A program made the position numbers and the translations under genes. A stretch of 64,000 nt of DNA, from positions 1,896,001 through 1,960,000 of the forward strand of contig NZ_CP123961.1 of the NCBI RefSeq assembly GCF_036327415.1, given 5' to 3'. Shown piece after piece: positions 46,270 through 58,340 of this stretch. This DNA is from Bartonella grahamii subsp. shimonis. Lineage in GTDB: Bacteria > Pseudomonadota > Alphaproteobacteria > Rhizobiales > Rhizobiaceae. Under the pieces are notes generated by a model. The model had not been told where the DNA came from. It was given only the letters and a program-made list of their open reading frames with translations, and searched no databases. The stretch's first letter is position 1; each line of letters opens with the position of its first letter.

Positions 46270-46505
46270 TGCAAGTATAAAAAGCCGTGTAAACGATTAA
46301 GAAAAGATTCAAAATACTAAACACTCTCAAATATAAGAGCCAACATTGAAAGCGGGCAAAGTGAATGATGGTGCTGGCTTACTCTTTCATAAGCGTAAAA
46401 ATGGTTCTGCTCAATGGATTGCCTGTTATCCCTTTCAAGACGACACGCATAAGATGCGTTTTTAGTATCTTGAGAGAAAAGCTTCTTTAAGACAAACATA
46501 TGAAA
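46270..46505 (+). repeat. Dispersed repeat: decayed integrase N-terminus (copy I)
   Basis: The plus strand reads VNDGAGLLFHKRKNGSAQW then IACYPFQDDTHKMRF, a stop, and a diverged YLERKASLRQT. This is the best-preserved example of the DUF4102 start of the integrase (D-G-x-G-L-L ... G-x-x-Q-W). No downstream core is present. Confidence 0.65.
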
Positions 46506-46805
46506 AGTGCAACAATGATAGTATTTTGTTTTGCATGAAGAACATCCCCCTATTAAACAAACATTGCTATCAAACCATTAGAAACCATTGCACATAAATT
46601 CCCCGATTATGCCTGATTATAATTACCTACAGCATTCGGTTTTAAGAAGCCCAAAATTTTAGGAATTCGATTGATATGTAAAGGAGAAAAAACAAAGCGA
46701 GCTTGAAAATAGAGGATCTCCCTTATGGCAAATAAAATCACGCCCCTAAAATCATACCCCATGTGATCAATCATCATAGTTTTACAAAAAAACATTCCAA
46801 TGACC
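46506..46805. other. Intergenic region with no recognisable feature
   Basis: AT-rich sequence downstream of pgm. No terminator hairpin or gene was recognised. Confidence 0.35.
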
Positions 46806-48448
<1,643 letters not shown>

Positions 48449-48649
48449 TTATTTCCTTTAATTTTAAGGTGAAGAGTATCCAAAGTCGACCATTAATTCT
48501 ACTTGACGCAAGTGTGAAATATTTGCACACTCGTTAGAAGTAAAAATTTTTAAAGAATCCCTTTTATTTAAACCGTTCTTTCCGATATGCTTTTAAAGAT
48601 GAAGGCTGTTTTAAAACGAAATTTTTGTAAAAAATATAGGAGCATCCTT

Positions 48650-49171
48650 ATGATGAAAAAAACTGTTCCCAATGTAACATTCCATACACGTGTCCGCGAT
48701 GAAATGGATGAAAATAACTCTTATCGGTGGCAAGAAGTTAACAGCGATGCTTACTTTAAAGGAAAGCGTGTTATTCTTTTCTCTCTTCCTGGAGCTTTTA
48801 CTCCTACGTGCTCAACTTTTCAGCTGCCTGACTTTGAAAAACTCTATGATGAATTTAAACAAGCGGGTATTGATGAAATTTATTGCCTTTCCGTCAATGA
48901 TGCTTTTGTCATGAATGCTTGGGGAAAAACACAAAATATTAAAAACGTGAAATTAATTCCTGATGGCTCTGGTGAATTCACACGCAAAATGGGTATGCTG
49001 GTTGCAAAAGACAATGTTGGTTTCGGCATGCGATCATGGCGCTATGCTGCCATTATTAATGATGGTGTAGTTGAACAATGGTTTGAAGAAGCAGGTTTTT
49101 CAGATAATTGTGCAACAGATCCTTATGAAGTTTCTTCACCACAAAATGTTTTAAAAGCTTTGAAAAACTAA
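48650..49171 (+). CDS. Peroxiredoxin (Prx5/AhpE-like, redoxin family)
   Basis: The ATG at 48650 has AGGAG upstream and gives 173 residues; the longer frame from 48587 is rejected. The thioredoxin-fold signature is RVILFSLPGAFTPTCSTFQL, where P-x-x-x-T-x-x-C holds the peroxidatic cysteine. Further family motifs are CLSVNDAFVMNAWGK and MGMLVAKDNVGFGMRSWRYA. It reduces hydroperoxides with glutathione or thioredoxin-type donors. A strong terminator follows. Confidence 0.92.
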   Translation: MMKKTVPNVTFHTRVRDEMDENNSYRWQEVNSDAYFKGKRVILFSLPGAFTPTCSTFQLPDFEKLYDEFKQAGIDEIYCLSVNDAFVMNAWGKTQNIKNVKLIPDGSGEFTRKMGMLVAKDNVGFGMRSWRYAAIINDGVVEQWFEEAGFSDNCATDPYEVSSPQNVLKALKN

Positions 49172-49206
49172 TTCCGCCCCCAAATCGTTCATTTAAACAA
49201 AATTTT

Positions 49207-49255
49207 ACGACACAAATTTCCTGAGTTGGGGAATTTGTGTCGTTTGTGTTTTTTG
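49207..49255 (+). terminator. Terminator of the peroxiredoxin gene
   Basis: ACGACACAAATTTCC (49207-49221) pairs with GGGAATTTGTGTCGT (49229-49243), 15 base pairs with one G-T, and is followed by a T-rich run. Confidence 0.8.
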
Positions 49256-50060
49256 AGACATCTATTTGTCAAGGCAAACACTATAAGTTGGTTGTGCGTT
49301 TTTGGTGAGAAAATATTCCAGCAATAATTTTTTAATAGGTATTTCACGTTTTAACAACTTTGAAAAAACTTGAAAAACTTCCAGTAAAAAATCTAAACCA
49401 GTTATGGCGCGAAAAGAATAAAAAGCTAAAAACTGTTGCATGCTATCAAAAAATGGGGATGCATTTGCGAAATGCGCAAATTCATGCGAAAATCTCTCAA
49501 AAAGATCAAGGATTAACGTATCGATGAAACATGCAAGATCAACGCTAAATTTCTTATATTGAGAAAAACTTTATGTTGAAAAATGATTTGGTTTATAAAG
49601 ATAATTTATCATTTTTCATGTCGAATAAGAATAGCTGAATACCATAAGATTGTTTCATTTGATCCCTTCTTATATTGAATCCCTTAAAACTATTTTCTTG
49701 CTCATTTTCATTAGCAAGTGGGATTGGCATGTGAATAAACAATTAAAAAGAGTAAAAATGCGTCTCGTAAACGCTCTAAAATACAAGAGTTATAAACATC
49801 ATAGCTGCAAGGTTCACAAAAGCATCAAGAAAGAAAATACAGATCAAACATTTGTTTGAAGAGGCGCACAGATCAAATTAACTTATATCTCATAAAAATA
49901 AGCAAATATGGCATAAAAACTGCTCTTCACAAATAACCTTTCATGAAGAATATTAAACCAAAACAGATCCTGTAAACATTCCAATTCACATACCCTAAAC
50001 AAACTCATTGCTGTTCTCATAGCCATTTATTCTACGCTTTTTTTTCTAAGAGAGAAACGG
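49256..50060 (+). repeat. Intergenic region with dispersed repeat (copy J at about 49590-49820)
   Basis: The leader pattern (tggtttataaag ... tcatttttcatgtcgaat ... cataagattgtttcattt ... atattgaatccctt) is visible, followed by an integrase-like decayed part. No gene was recognised in the rest of the stretch. Confidence 0.5.
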
Positions 50061-50612
50061 TTAAAGAAAGCGTTTATTTGGATATTCTACCATAAAGTGT
50101 GTTTTCATTTCTTCCTCTTCTATCTCTTCCTCTTCATCGAGCCCAAAATCTTCATCACATTCCGGAAGACCAAAAATATCTGGATTAATGAAATAACAAT
50201 CTTTTTTTGTCCCCTTCGCTACAATTTTATTTGTTTCTAATTCTTTGATACCTTCTTTAAAACTTTCAAAATTAAGATATTCTGGTTCTTGAATTGAAAG
50301 ATCACAAGTCAAAAATTCCTCAAGAATATCACGATCCAATGTTACCTGATCAAACCATAAATCCACATCATCTTCATCTGACATTTTTCCTACTTGCCAC
50401 AACATCACAAAAAATGCTTTCATACCACTAAATGATAGCCCAAAAATCATACGCCGACACGATGAGGCGCCTGAAAAGGTAATTTGCGGAAGATTTTCAA
50501 ATCCGAAGTTTGAAGGAGGAAGTTTAAATGATTTTCCAATATCTTCAGGTTTTTTCAAAATAAAGGGATTTCTTTCATATAACACTGTAAAATCATATTG
50601 AGCCATTTTCAT
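50061..50612 (-). CDS. Hypothetical protein with winged-helix-like region
   Basis: This 183-residue protein is not recognised with certainty. The first half has SGASSCRRMIFGLSFSG and a hydrophobic stretch. The middle (FESFKEGIKELETNKIVAKG, then CYFINPDIFG) has the helix-then-wing pattern with the terminal Y-x-I-N-P seen in plasmid replication initiators of the RepL kind. The C-terminus is highly acidic (DEEEEIEEEE). This may point to a replication or maintenance gene left from an integrated plasmid, but the match is by eye and weak. The frame is long enough to be real, and the AT content does not differ from the surroundings. Confidence 0.5.
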   Translation of the reverse strand: MKMAQYDFTVLYERNPFILKKPEDIGKSFKLPPSNFGFENLPQITFSGASSCRRMIFGLSFSGMKAFFVMLWQVGKMSDEDDVDLWFDQVTLDRDILEEFLTCDLSIQEPEYLNFESFKEGIKELETNKIVAKGTKKDCYFINPDIFGLPECDEDFGLDEEEEIEEEEMKTHFMVEYPNKRFL

Positions 50613-51180
50613 TTCTCCGTAAAAATCGATTTGTTATAATAAATAAATAATTTCAAATGGATGTCATTATAATCTCTTATAATGACCCCTCATATTTTCC
50701 CCTTAAAAATTGTCTGATTTAAGTTATTTGTTGTTTTTGAAACTAAAAACTTCTCAAATAAAACTATTGGGATCTCTTTCATCTCTCACGGATGTGAAAT
50801 TGATGACTGTCGATAATAAAACAACAGAAAATATGATACCAGCAAATAAGAATTCAAAAATTAAATCCGTATGAATGATCAATATTTCTATAAACTATTA
50901 GCCATCAATTTTTCTAAAAAGGATTGCGTCAAGGACCTCAAATGCTTCAGTGTCCAGTATTTTACTTCACGAAGGTGCTTACCTCGTTCTCTCAAAAGCA
51001 TTCATTTTATAATGAAGACGAAGCATTTTTATCTTTAAAAAATTGCTTTTATGCCGCAGGAACTTAAAAAAATAACGCGATGTTAACAATATCTAAACAA
51101 GTAAAATACAAATTCTGAAAATTGAAGAGGAAATATTCAAGTTTTTTCCAACAATCGCTTTCACAAAGCTTTTACCATTA
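50613..51180. other. Intergenic region with no recognisable gene
   Basis: AT-rich sequence between the hypothetical gene and hisS. No repeat or RNA was recognised. Confidence 0.4.
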
Positions 51181-52664
51181 TCATTTTTGGGCAGCTAAAA
51201 TATCCTGTACTGTTTGAACCAATTGCTCTTCATCAATCATCACTTGCGCGGGGCGGCTTTCACGCCATGTTTGATTATCCTTAATTTCATGAGACAAACG
51301 CGCGCCTTCAATCAAATCTTTAATCTGTATTTTTCCACTCTCACGTTCTTGTGAACCTTGGATAACCACACAAGGAGCTTTGCGCCGATCTGCATATTTC
51401 ATCTGCGCTTTAATTCCTGATGCCCCTAAATAGAGTTCCGCACTAATTCCTGCATTTCGCAATTGCATCACCATTTTTTGATAGCGTGCAACAGCTTCTG
51501 GTTCTTTATCCATCATCAACACCACAACGGGTCCAAGAGTATTTTTTACGGGCAATTTTCCTAAGTTTTGCAAAGCAGCAATCAAACGTGAAACCCCTAT
51601 TGAAAAACCCGTTGCCGGAATACGTTCCCCACGAAAACGTGCAACCAATCCATCATAGCGCCCACCACCACCAACAGAGCCAAAAACAACTTTTTGCCCA
51701 TCATCATTGAAAACATCAAAAAGCAATGCTGCCTCAAAAACAGGCCCCGTATAATATTCCAATCCACGGACTACCGAAGGATCAATTTTAATGCGATTGT
51801 GATAACCATTAGCGACAAAGATTGCGTGCATTTCCTCAAGCTCGCGAACACCTTCAAGCCCCTGAACACTCTGACCAACAACTTGTCTGAAAGCATCAAG
51901 GGTTTCTTCTGCCGTTTTGCGTTTACAGTCAGTAAGGAAAGAATACACTCAATCTCTTTATCCTTAAGCTCGGCCCCTTTTGTAAAATCACCACTTTCAT
52001 CCAAACGTCCCTTGCCTAGAAGCAAACGCACGCCTTCAGGACCAAATTTATCCAGTTTATCCATTGCTCGAAGAACAGTTAAGCGCCTTTCAATCTGCTC
52101 CCCTTCCCCTAAACCAATCAACTCTAAAACACTTTCCAGAATTTTTCGGTTATTCAAGCGAATGACATAATCATGCTGCTGAATGCCTAATTTTTCCAAA
52201 CTATCCGCTGCCATCATACAGATTTCAGCATCAGCGGCAACAGTTGGTGTTCCAACAATATCCGCATCAAACTGCATAAATTGCCGAAATCGCCCTGGTC
52301 CAGGCTTTTCATTACGAAAAACAAACCCCAACCGATAACTGCGATACGGTTTTGGTAACGTTTCAAAATTTTCAGAAAAATAACGAGCAAGAGGAGCCGT
52401 TAGATCATAGCGCAAAGACATCCATTGCTCATCATCATCTTGTAGCGAAAAAACTCCCGCATTTGGACGATCTTCATCGGGTAAAAACTTACCCAACACA
52501 TCCGTATATTCAAAAATCGGTGTTTCCAGTGCTTCGAAACCGTAAAGTTCATAAACTTCACGAATTTGCGCAATCATGGTTTCAGCAGCATACAACTGCG
52601 CACTTGTACGATCAACAAAACCACGGGGTAAACGTGCTTTGGTTTTTTCTTGTTTCAATGACAT
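51181..52664 (-). pseudogene. hisS: Histidyl-tRNA synthetase, interrupted by one frameshift
   Basis: The class II synthetase motifs are all present, in two frames. The first part (52664 down to about 51950) has [10 protein letters not shown], motif 2 [20 protein letters not shown] and [16 protein letters not shown]. The second part has [15 protein letters not shown] (HisRS-specific), [12 protein letters not shown] and motif 3 [14 protein letters not shown], then the anticodon-binding domain. The frames join if one base is added near 51937-51950 (in ECILS followed by [11 protein letters not shown]). The enzyme is essential, so an assembly or sequencing error, or a second copy elsewhere, should be considered. 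The likely start is [12 protein letters not shown] at 52664. Confidence 0.88.
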
Positions 52665-52682
52665 GTTTTTCTCTAACAACAA

Positions 52683-53207
52683 TATGTATTCACAGATAAC
52701 GTGTGTCTATCTTATAGAAACCAACGCTGCAATGACTTTATCCAACCTAGAAACTTTTAATAACATGTTAGAAGCCTTTATTTTACAAAAGCAATATCCT
52801 TATAAAGCAATATTCTAAAAGAGTTTATCCTGTAAGATGAGTTATAGCCCTTAAACTAAAACGTCCCCCAAACGAATACACTCTCCAAGTCCTCTTATGC
52901 CTCATCTTTTAGCACTGTTCGGGTATTTTTTGCATTTTCTTCCCTTATCTCGTCCTCCTTAAAGGAATTTTTCATATATTCTCAAGATTTCTGCATTTCT
53001 CTCCAAACATTTTCTTTCCGTATTTAATCCTCCCAATCCCAACAGAAAATAAGAAATATATGAACACTTTTTGAGAAGATCAAAAACAACTCTTGATTTT
53101 AGAGAGACAGCAAAATAACTTCTTGAAATCCGTATCTGACTTAAAATTTTATAAGCCCCCCCTTCTTTATAAGAGCTTTTTTATCTTGGATAAATTAGCA
53201 AAAAACT
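52683..53207. other. Intergenic region with no recognisable feature
   Basis: AT-rich sequence between hisS and pyrF. Both genes are on the minus strand. No clear terminator was picked out. Confidence 0.35.
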
Positions 53208-54053
53208 TTAAGATAAAAGCGTATTTTTAGATTGCTCGGCAAAATCATGAATAACATTTTTTAAATCAACACTATTTCGACCAACCTCTGTAATAGATCT
53301 TGAAATGGAAGGAATAATATTCTGCCATAGCCTTTGAGGAAACTGCTGAGTTAATTGTGTTATCGTTCCCCCTTGAGCCCCAATGCCAGGAACAAGAAAT
53401 AAGTTATTTTCTAACTGTTCGATTGTATCTTTTGCTTCATTGCCCAATGTTGCTCCAATCACTGCTCCGATAGGACCAACATGGTGATATTGACTTGAAG
53501 ATTGACTATTATATTCAAAAATACGCTGTGCCAAATGAACAGAAACAGTTTGATCACCAATGCGCGCATTTCGAATTTGCCTCCCCTCTGGATTGGAAGA
53601 TTGAACAACCATAAAAACAGCTGTTTTTGTTTCTTCTGCAATCTTTATTAAAGGAATGAGAGCATCAAATCCTAAAAAAGGATTGACTGTTATGGCATCT
53701 GCTTTAAATGCACTGCTTGAACCAAGCCAAGCTTTACCGTAAGCCTCAGCGGTAGAGCCAATATCCCCTCTTTTCGTATCAACGAGAACCAACAAACCTT
53801 GTTTCTGTGCATTTTCAATGAGTTCTTTGAGAGCTTGCAGCCCTTCCACCCCATATAACTCAAAAAATGCGGCTTGAGGCTTTATCATCCCTACTTTACC
53901 AACAACCGCTGTTAAGAGGATATCGCAAAAATCTTTTAGACCTTTATAATCACAGCTTAAATTCCATGATTGCAAAACTTTATGACTCGGATCAAAACCA
54001 ACACAAAGCGGTCCATATTTTTCACTATTTTTAAAAAAAGCTGAACAAAACAT
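53208..54053 (-). CDS. pyrF: Orotidine 5'-phosphate decarboxylase (type 2)
   Basis: This enzyme makes UMP from OMP in the last step of pyrimidine synthesis. The start at 54053 (MFCSAFFKN) has TTAGGA upstream and is preferred to the frame at 54068. The first motif is CVGFDPSHKVLQSW and the catalytic motif is LVLVDTKRGDIGSTAEAYGK (D-x-K-R-G-D-I). AITVNPFLG and LVPGIGAQGG follow. The 281 residues and the TKRGDIG region match the longer type 2 form, not the short E. coli type. Confidence 0.9.
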   Translation of the reverse strand: MFCSAFFKNSEKYGPLCVGFDPSHKVLQSWNLSCDYKGLKDFCDILLTAVVGKVGMIKPQAAFFELYGVEGLQALKELIENAQKQGLLVLVDTKRGDIGSTAEAYGKAWLGSSSAFKADAITVNPFLGFDALIPLIKIAEETKTAVFMVVQSSNPEGRQIRNARIGDQTVSVHLAQRIFEYNSQSSSQYHHVGPIGAVIGATLGNEAKDTIEQLENNLFLVPGIGAQGGTITQLTQQFPQRLWQNIIPSISRSITEVGRNSVDLKNVIHDFAEQSKNTLLS

Positions 54054-54068
54054 TTTATATCCTAACAC

Positions 54069-54530
54069 GGTCTCTCTTTAAACTTTTTGATACAATCAAA
54101 AAGAAAAGCATTTGTCAAAAGAATACAATAGCGAAAACACAAAGAAAGAGCTCTCTATACAAAGTGTGCTTTTATTTATGACACATAAATATATTCCCAT
54201 TCGTAACGCTTATCACATGTTTATCGACCAAGACGTAATCATGAGATAAAAATTCAAATTTATGAAAGAATATAAACAAAAAAGCGTCCATATTATAATA
54301 ACCTCATAAAGCCCTATAGCGTACCTTGTCGTTTCCACACCCTTTTTTATGATCAACAAAAACTCTCTATGAACGCGCTTTAAACAAAAGTTTTAAAAGA
54401 AAATGCCCCATCATGATGATCTCGATCTTAATTTTAGATCTTTCCTATCTCTTTTTAGCGACTCTTTAACCATTTGGAACATAATTGGCAAAAAGACATT
54501 GTATCTCCAGCATATTCAAGGAGATAAAAC
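54069..54530. other. Intergenic region between divergent genes
   Basis: It should contain the promoters of pyrF (minus) and of the membrane protein gene (plus). AAGGAG lies just before the start at 54531. No other feature was recognised. Confidence 0.35.
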
Positions 54531-55619
54531 ATGGAAACTCGCATTCCTGAAGACACACCATTCGATACGAATTTTCTAGAAGGAACATCTCTAGACGAAA
54601 AGTATCCATTCTTTCACACCCCCATTTCATGGTCCGCAATCTTTGCAGGACTGGTGACAGCCCTTGCCACCTCAATCTGCCTCTCCTTTCTGGTAGCAGC
54701 TTTAGGTTTAAGCCAAATGGATTTCACCTCTTCAACCCCATTTGAAGGCTCTTTCCTCTCCTTTGGCGTAGGTTCTGTTATCGTTACACTGATTAGCCTA
54801 GCCTTGGGAGGCTTTGTCGCTGGACGTTTTGCTGAAACCTCAGGGACGCTTCATGGACTTCTCACTTGGGCTCTCATAACATTACTGATGACCCTCCAAG
54901 CCATCCACGTGGTTTCTAGTACAGCAAAGATAGGAGCTAAAACGGCTCTAGAAAACAGCTCCATGGTCCAGCAAACCGTAGACAGCCTCAAAACCAATAT
55001 TTCCCCTATACTTGCAAAATTAAATAGCGAAAGTGTTAAAAAGTTTTTTGAAAAAAACAGTGACAATGACATCAATTTTGACCAACTTGGGAATGAATTG
55101 CGCACTCTTCTCAATAAAAGCGACATTCCTGCTCTCAACCCTAATCGCTTAAAACAAACCTATCAAGCAGCACTCAACGATATTGGTTCTGCAATCACAG
55201 CTTTCAAAAATGATCCTTCTCACTATCGCACCACTTTAAAAAATCTTGGTGAGCGCCTGTCTGATCGTGTAGAAGATCTCTCGGCAAAATTTGATCGAAG
55301 TGATATTATCAAGGCCCTTATGACCGATGGTATGACCCGTGCGGATGCACAAACAGCAGCCAACCGTGCCGTTCAACTCTATCAAAGCGCAGAGGAAAAA
55401 ACCGAAAAAGCCATAAAAGCGCTTGAAGAACGGGCAGAAACACTCTCGGACAATCTTGAGGATACTATTAAGAGCGCCAAAAACACTGCAACTAAAGCCA
55501 CAAAAACAGCCTCCAATATAGGATGGTGGGGCTTTTTAGGTAGTCTGGTAGGCGCCATTATTTCCAGTGTTTTTGGCTATTATGGTTACAGAAGCCGTAA
55601 GGATACTTTCATGCTTTAA
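54531..55619 (+). CDS. Conserved membrane protein of unknown function
   Basis: This 362-residue protein has a soluble N-terminus, three hydrophobic segments (WSAIFAGLVTALATSICLSF; SFGVGSVIVTLISLALGGFV; LHGLLTWALITLLMTLQAIH), a long charged helical region of about 220 residues (coiled-coil-like, with repeated KNLGERL and EDLSAKFDR patterns), and a fourth hydrophobic segment near the end (GWWGFLGSLVGAIISSVFGY). The charged region is therefore outside the membrane between anchors. The layout is common in alphaproteobacteria under vague names. No enzymatic motif is present; a scaffold role is a guess. Confidence 0.75.
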   Translation: METRIPEDTPFDTNFLEGTSLDEKYPFFHTPISWSAIFAGLVTALATSICLSFLVAALGLSQMDFTSSTPFEGSFLSFGVGSVIVTLISLALGGFVAGRFAETSGTLHGLLTWALITLLMTLQAIHVVSSTAKIGAKTALENSSMVQQTVDSLKTNISPILAKLNSESVKKFFEKNSDNDINFDQLGNELRTLLNKSDIPALNPNRLKQTYQAALNDIGSAITAFKNDPSHYRTTLKNLGERLSDRVEDLSAKFDRSDIIKALMTDGMTRADAQTAANRAVQLYQSAEEKTEKAIKALEERAETLSDNLEDTIKSAKNTATKATKTASNIGWWGFLGSLVGAIISSVFGYYGYRSRKDTFML

Positions 55620-55645
55620 AACTTCTACCTCTAAAGCAAACACAT

Positions 55646-55675
55646 AAAAAGCTGCACCAGACATGCAGCTTTTTT
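55646..55675 (+). terminator. Terminator of the membrane protein gene
   Basis: AAAAAGCTGCA and TGCAGCTTTTTT form a 10-base stem around a 7-base loop, ending in a run of T. Confidence 0.85.
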
Positions 55676-56496
55676 GCAAAATTTTCTTGATTTTTCATGC
55701 TTTTCAACACAACCAGAATTTTCGAAATCCACGTGAAGCTTTTATAATCGTGAGAAACAAGCTTGAAAATAAAAGAAATTTTTGCAAAAAAGCTATTTTT
55801 TTATGTTTTTTCTTTAAAAAACTTCTTAAATGAAGTATTAACTCCATTGATTATATATACACATTACAGCATAATGAATATTCGACTATTGCTCTATTTT
55901 TTCCATTTAAGCCAAACGAATTTCGCAGAAAAATATTCCGCTACGATCAACAACTTTTCTCAATATGGAAAGCATATCAATCTTGCCTCTCATGTAAGAG
56001 GGAGCATTATGCGATTAACATTTCATCCACGCACAATATAAGAGAATAAGTTGAAACTTCTCTGATATAACGGAAATACCAGCCTACCAAATTATCTATT
56101 CTTAACAAAGCGATACTCTCACCACTTCAATACCAGTACTTTAGTTTGAGTATACGAACACAATTTGCATTCTAGATTAAATGTATTAAATAAACAATAA
56201 ATCAAAATCTATGGATAAACAATGGGTTAACTCTCATGCTTTAAACAAAAGACAAGAAAATTCTTTAATCATGCATCATTAAAATTTTGTTTATAAATAT
56301 TTTTATAGAGATATCAAAATAGTCTTTTACAAATTGCGACATTAGAGCAAAAACTTCATTGGCTAATTATACGAAAAAATAAAATAGGAATGCATTTTTA
56401 ATAAATATAAAAGCAAATTGTTTTATAAAAGAATATGCAAAAAACCACAAAGCATCCAGCACAACCTTAAAAAGCAATAAAAAGTACGTGAGCAAT
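55676..56496. other. AT-rich region before the restriction-modification locus
   Basis: About 800 very AT-rich bases. A 92-codon frame (55763-56041) has no motif. The base composition is lower in GC than the housekeeping genes before it, as is often seen at the edge of acquired modules. Confidence 0.4.
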
Positions 56497-58329
56497 ATGA
56501 AAAAGCTAGACGGCAAAAGCATGAATATCGTGGAACAAAACATTAAACAGATGAAACAACTGTTCCCTGAAGTATTTTCAGAAGGAAAAATTAAATTTGA
56601 CCAACTACAAGAGCTTTTAGGAAATTACTTGGTTAAGGACGAAGACCATTATAATTTCACATGGCATGGGAAACGTGCAGCAGGTCGTCTAGCACAAACG
56701 TCAAGTACAGGAACACTCCGCCCTTGTAAACAAGAAAGTGTGGATTGGGACACAACACAAAATCTATTCATTGAAGGTGACAATCTTGAAGTTTTGAAAC
56801 TTTTGCAAAAATCATATCATCGCCAAGTCAAAATGATTTATATCGATCCTCCCTATAATACCGGTAATGACTTTGTTTATAAAGATGACTTTAAAGATGG
56901 CGTGCAAAATTATCTTGAAATGACAGGACAATTGGATGGCGAAGGCAAAAAAATAGGAACAAATTCCAGCAGTGCAGGTCGCTACCATACCAATTGGCTG
57001 AATATGATGTACCCACGCCTCAAACTTGCACGCAACTTGCTTCGTGACGATGGTGTTATTTTTATTTCCATTGATGATAATGAACAAGATAATCTTAAAA
57101 AACTTTGTAATGAGATCTTTGGTGAAGAAAATTTTATTGCGCAATTTACTTGGAGAAAAACCGACAACCAAGCCAATATTGGAAATATTGCACGAGTTAA
57201 AGAATATATCATCCTTTATTCTAAAGAATTAAAGTCCTTAAAATTAAATAAAATGCGCTTAACAGAGAGAGCAAAAAAAGAATATCGATATAAAGACAAC
57301 CATGGAGTCTATAGACGATCTATTTTGTTAGATAAAACAAGAGGACGACATTTTTATAAAATAACCACACCTTCTGGAACTGTTTTAGAAGGGCCTTGGA
57401 TGATAAATGAAAAAGATTTTCAGAACCTCTCTTCCAGACAAGCCATATATTGGGCAACAGGGAAAACTGAACTGCCCTATGGAAAAATTTATCTCCATGA
57501 AAGCCAAGGACAAATAGCCAATGATTTTCTTTCTATCGAATTTGGCACTAATCAAGAAGCAGGAGTGGCGTTAGAGAACTTGTTCAACGCCCGCTACTTT
57601 GATTTTCCTAAACCGCTTTCATTAATAAAACATTTTCTAACCATAGCAACCAATGATCACCTCATCCTTGACTTTTTTTCAGGGTCTGGCACGACAGCCC
57701 ATGCGGTCATGCAGTTGAATGCCGAAGATGGCGGCAAACGCCGTTGCATTTCTGTACAACTACCCGAGCTTACAGACACAAAATCGGAAGCTTTTAAAGC
57801 TGGCTATAAAAACATTGCGGAAATAGCCAAAGAGCGCCTTCGCCGCGCTGGGAAAAAAATCAAAGAAGAACAATGCCAAAAACTGGATTTCAAGGGCAAT
57901 GATAGTCTGGATTTGGGTTTTAAGGTTTTCAAGCTTGATAGTTCGAATATCAAGCGCTGGGAAGCCGATTTTGATACACTTGATAAAGATCTTCTCAACG
58001 CTGTTGATCATCTCAAACGGGACCGTTCCAATGAAGACCTTCTTTATGAAATTCTTCTCAAATACGGACTTGATCTCTCTGTTTCCATTAAAACACATAT
58101 CATTGCAGAAAAAACTATCTATAGCATTGGACTTGGCACTTTAATAGTCTGCTTAGATGACGATATTGACATCAATGTCATTAATGGCATTGGTTCGCTT
58201 AAAGAAAAACTACAATCCGAAACCACACGTGTTGTTTTCAAAGATAATAGCTTTAAGGATGACAATGTTAAAACCAACGCTCTCATGTGTCTAAAACGTT
58301 ATGGCATTACTGATATTAAAAGCTTGTAG
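56497..58329 (+). CDS. mod: Type III restriction-modification methyltransferase (Mod)
   Basis: This protein of about 610 residues methylates adenine in a short asymmetric site. Motif IV is YIDPPYNTGNDFVY at about residue 115. The SAM-binding motif I is LDFFSGSGTTAHAVMQL at about 390-405. The order IV before I places it in the beta class of type III Mod proteins, with the target-recognition domain between them (about 220-380). The ATG at 56497 is chosen over the GTG nine bases upstream. The res gene begins 11 bases after the stop. No repeat tract suggestive of phase variation was seen in the gene. Confidence 0.92.
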   Translation: MKKLDGKSMNIVEQNIKQMKQLFPEVFSEGKIKFDQLQELLGNYLVKDEDHYNFTWHGKRAAGRLAQTSSTGTLRPCKQESVDWDTTQNLFIEGDNLEVLKLLQKSYHRQVKMIYIDPPYNTGNDFVYKDDFKDGVQNYLEMTGQLDGEGKKIGTNSSSAGRYHTNWLNMMYPRLKLARNLLRDDGVIFISIDDNEQDNLKKLCNEIFGEENFIAQFTWRKTDNQANIGNIARVKEYIILYSKELKSLKLNKMRLTERAKKEYRYKDNHGVYRRSILLDKTRGRHFYKITTPSGTVLEGPWMINEKDFQNLSSRQAIYWATGKTELPYGKIYLHESQGQIANDFLSIEFGTNQEAGVALENLFNARYFDFPKPLSLIKHFLTIATNDHLILDFFSGSGTTAHAVMQLNAEDGGKRRCISVQLPELTDTKSEAFKAGYKNIAEIAKERLRRAGKKIKEEQCQKLDFKGNDSLDLGFKVFKLDSSNIKRWEADFDTLDKDLLNAVDHLKRDRSNEDLLYEILLKYGLDLSVSIKTHIIAEKTIYSIGLGTLIVCLDDDIDINVINGIGSLKEKLQSETTRVVFKDNSFKDDNVKTNALMCLKRYGITDIKSL

Positions 58330-58340
58330 AGAAGACCACA

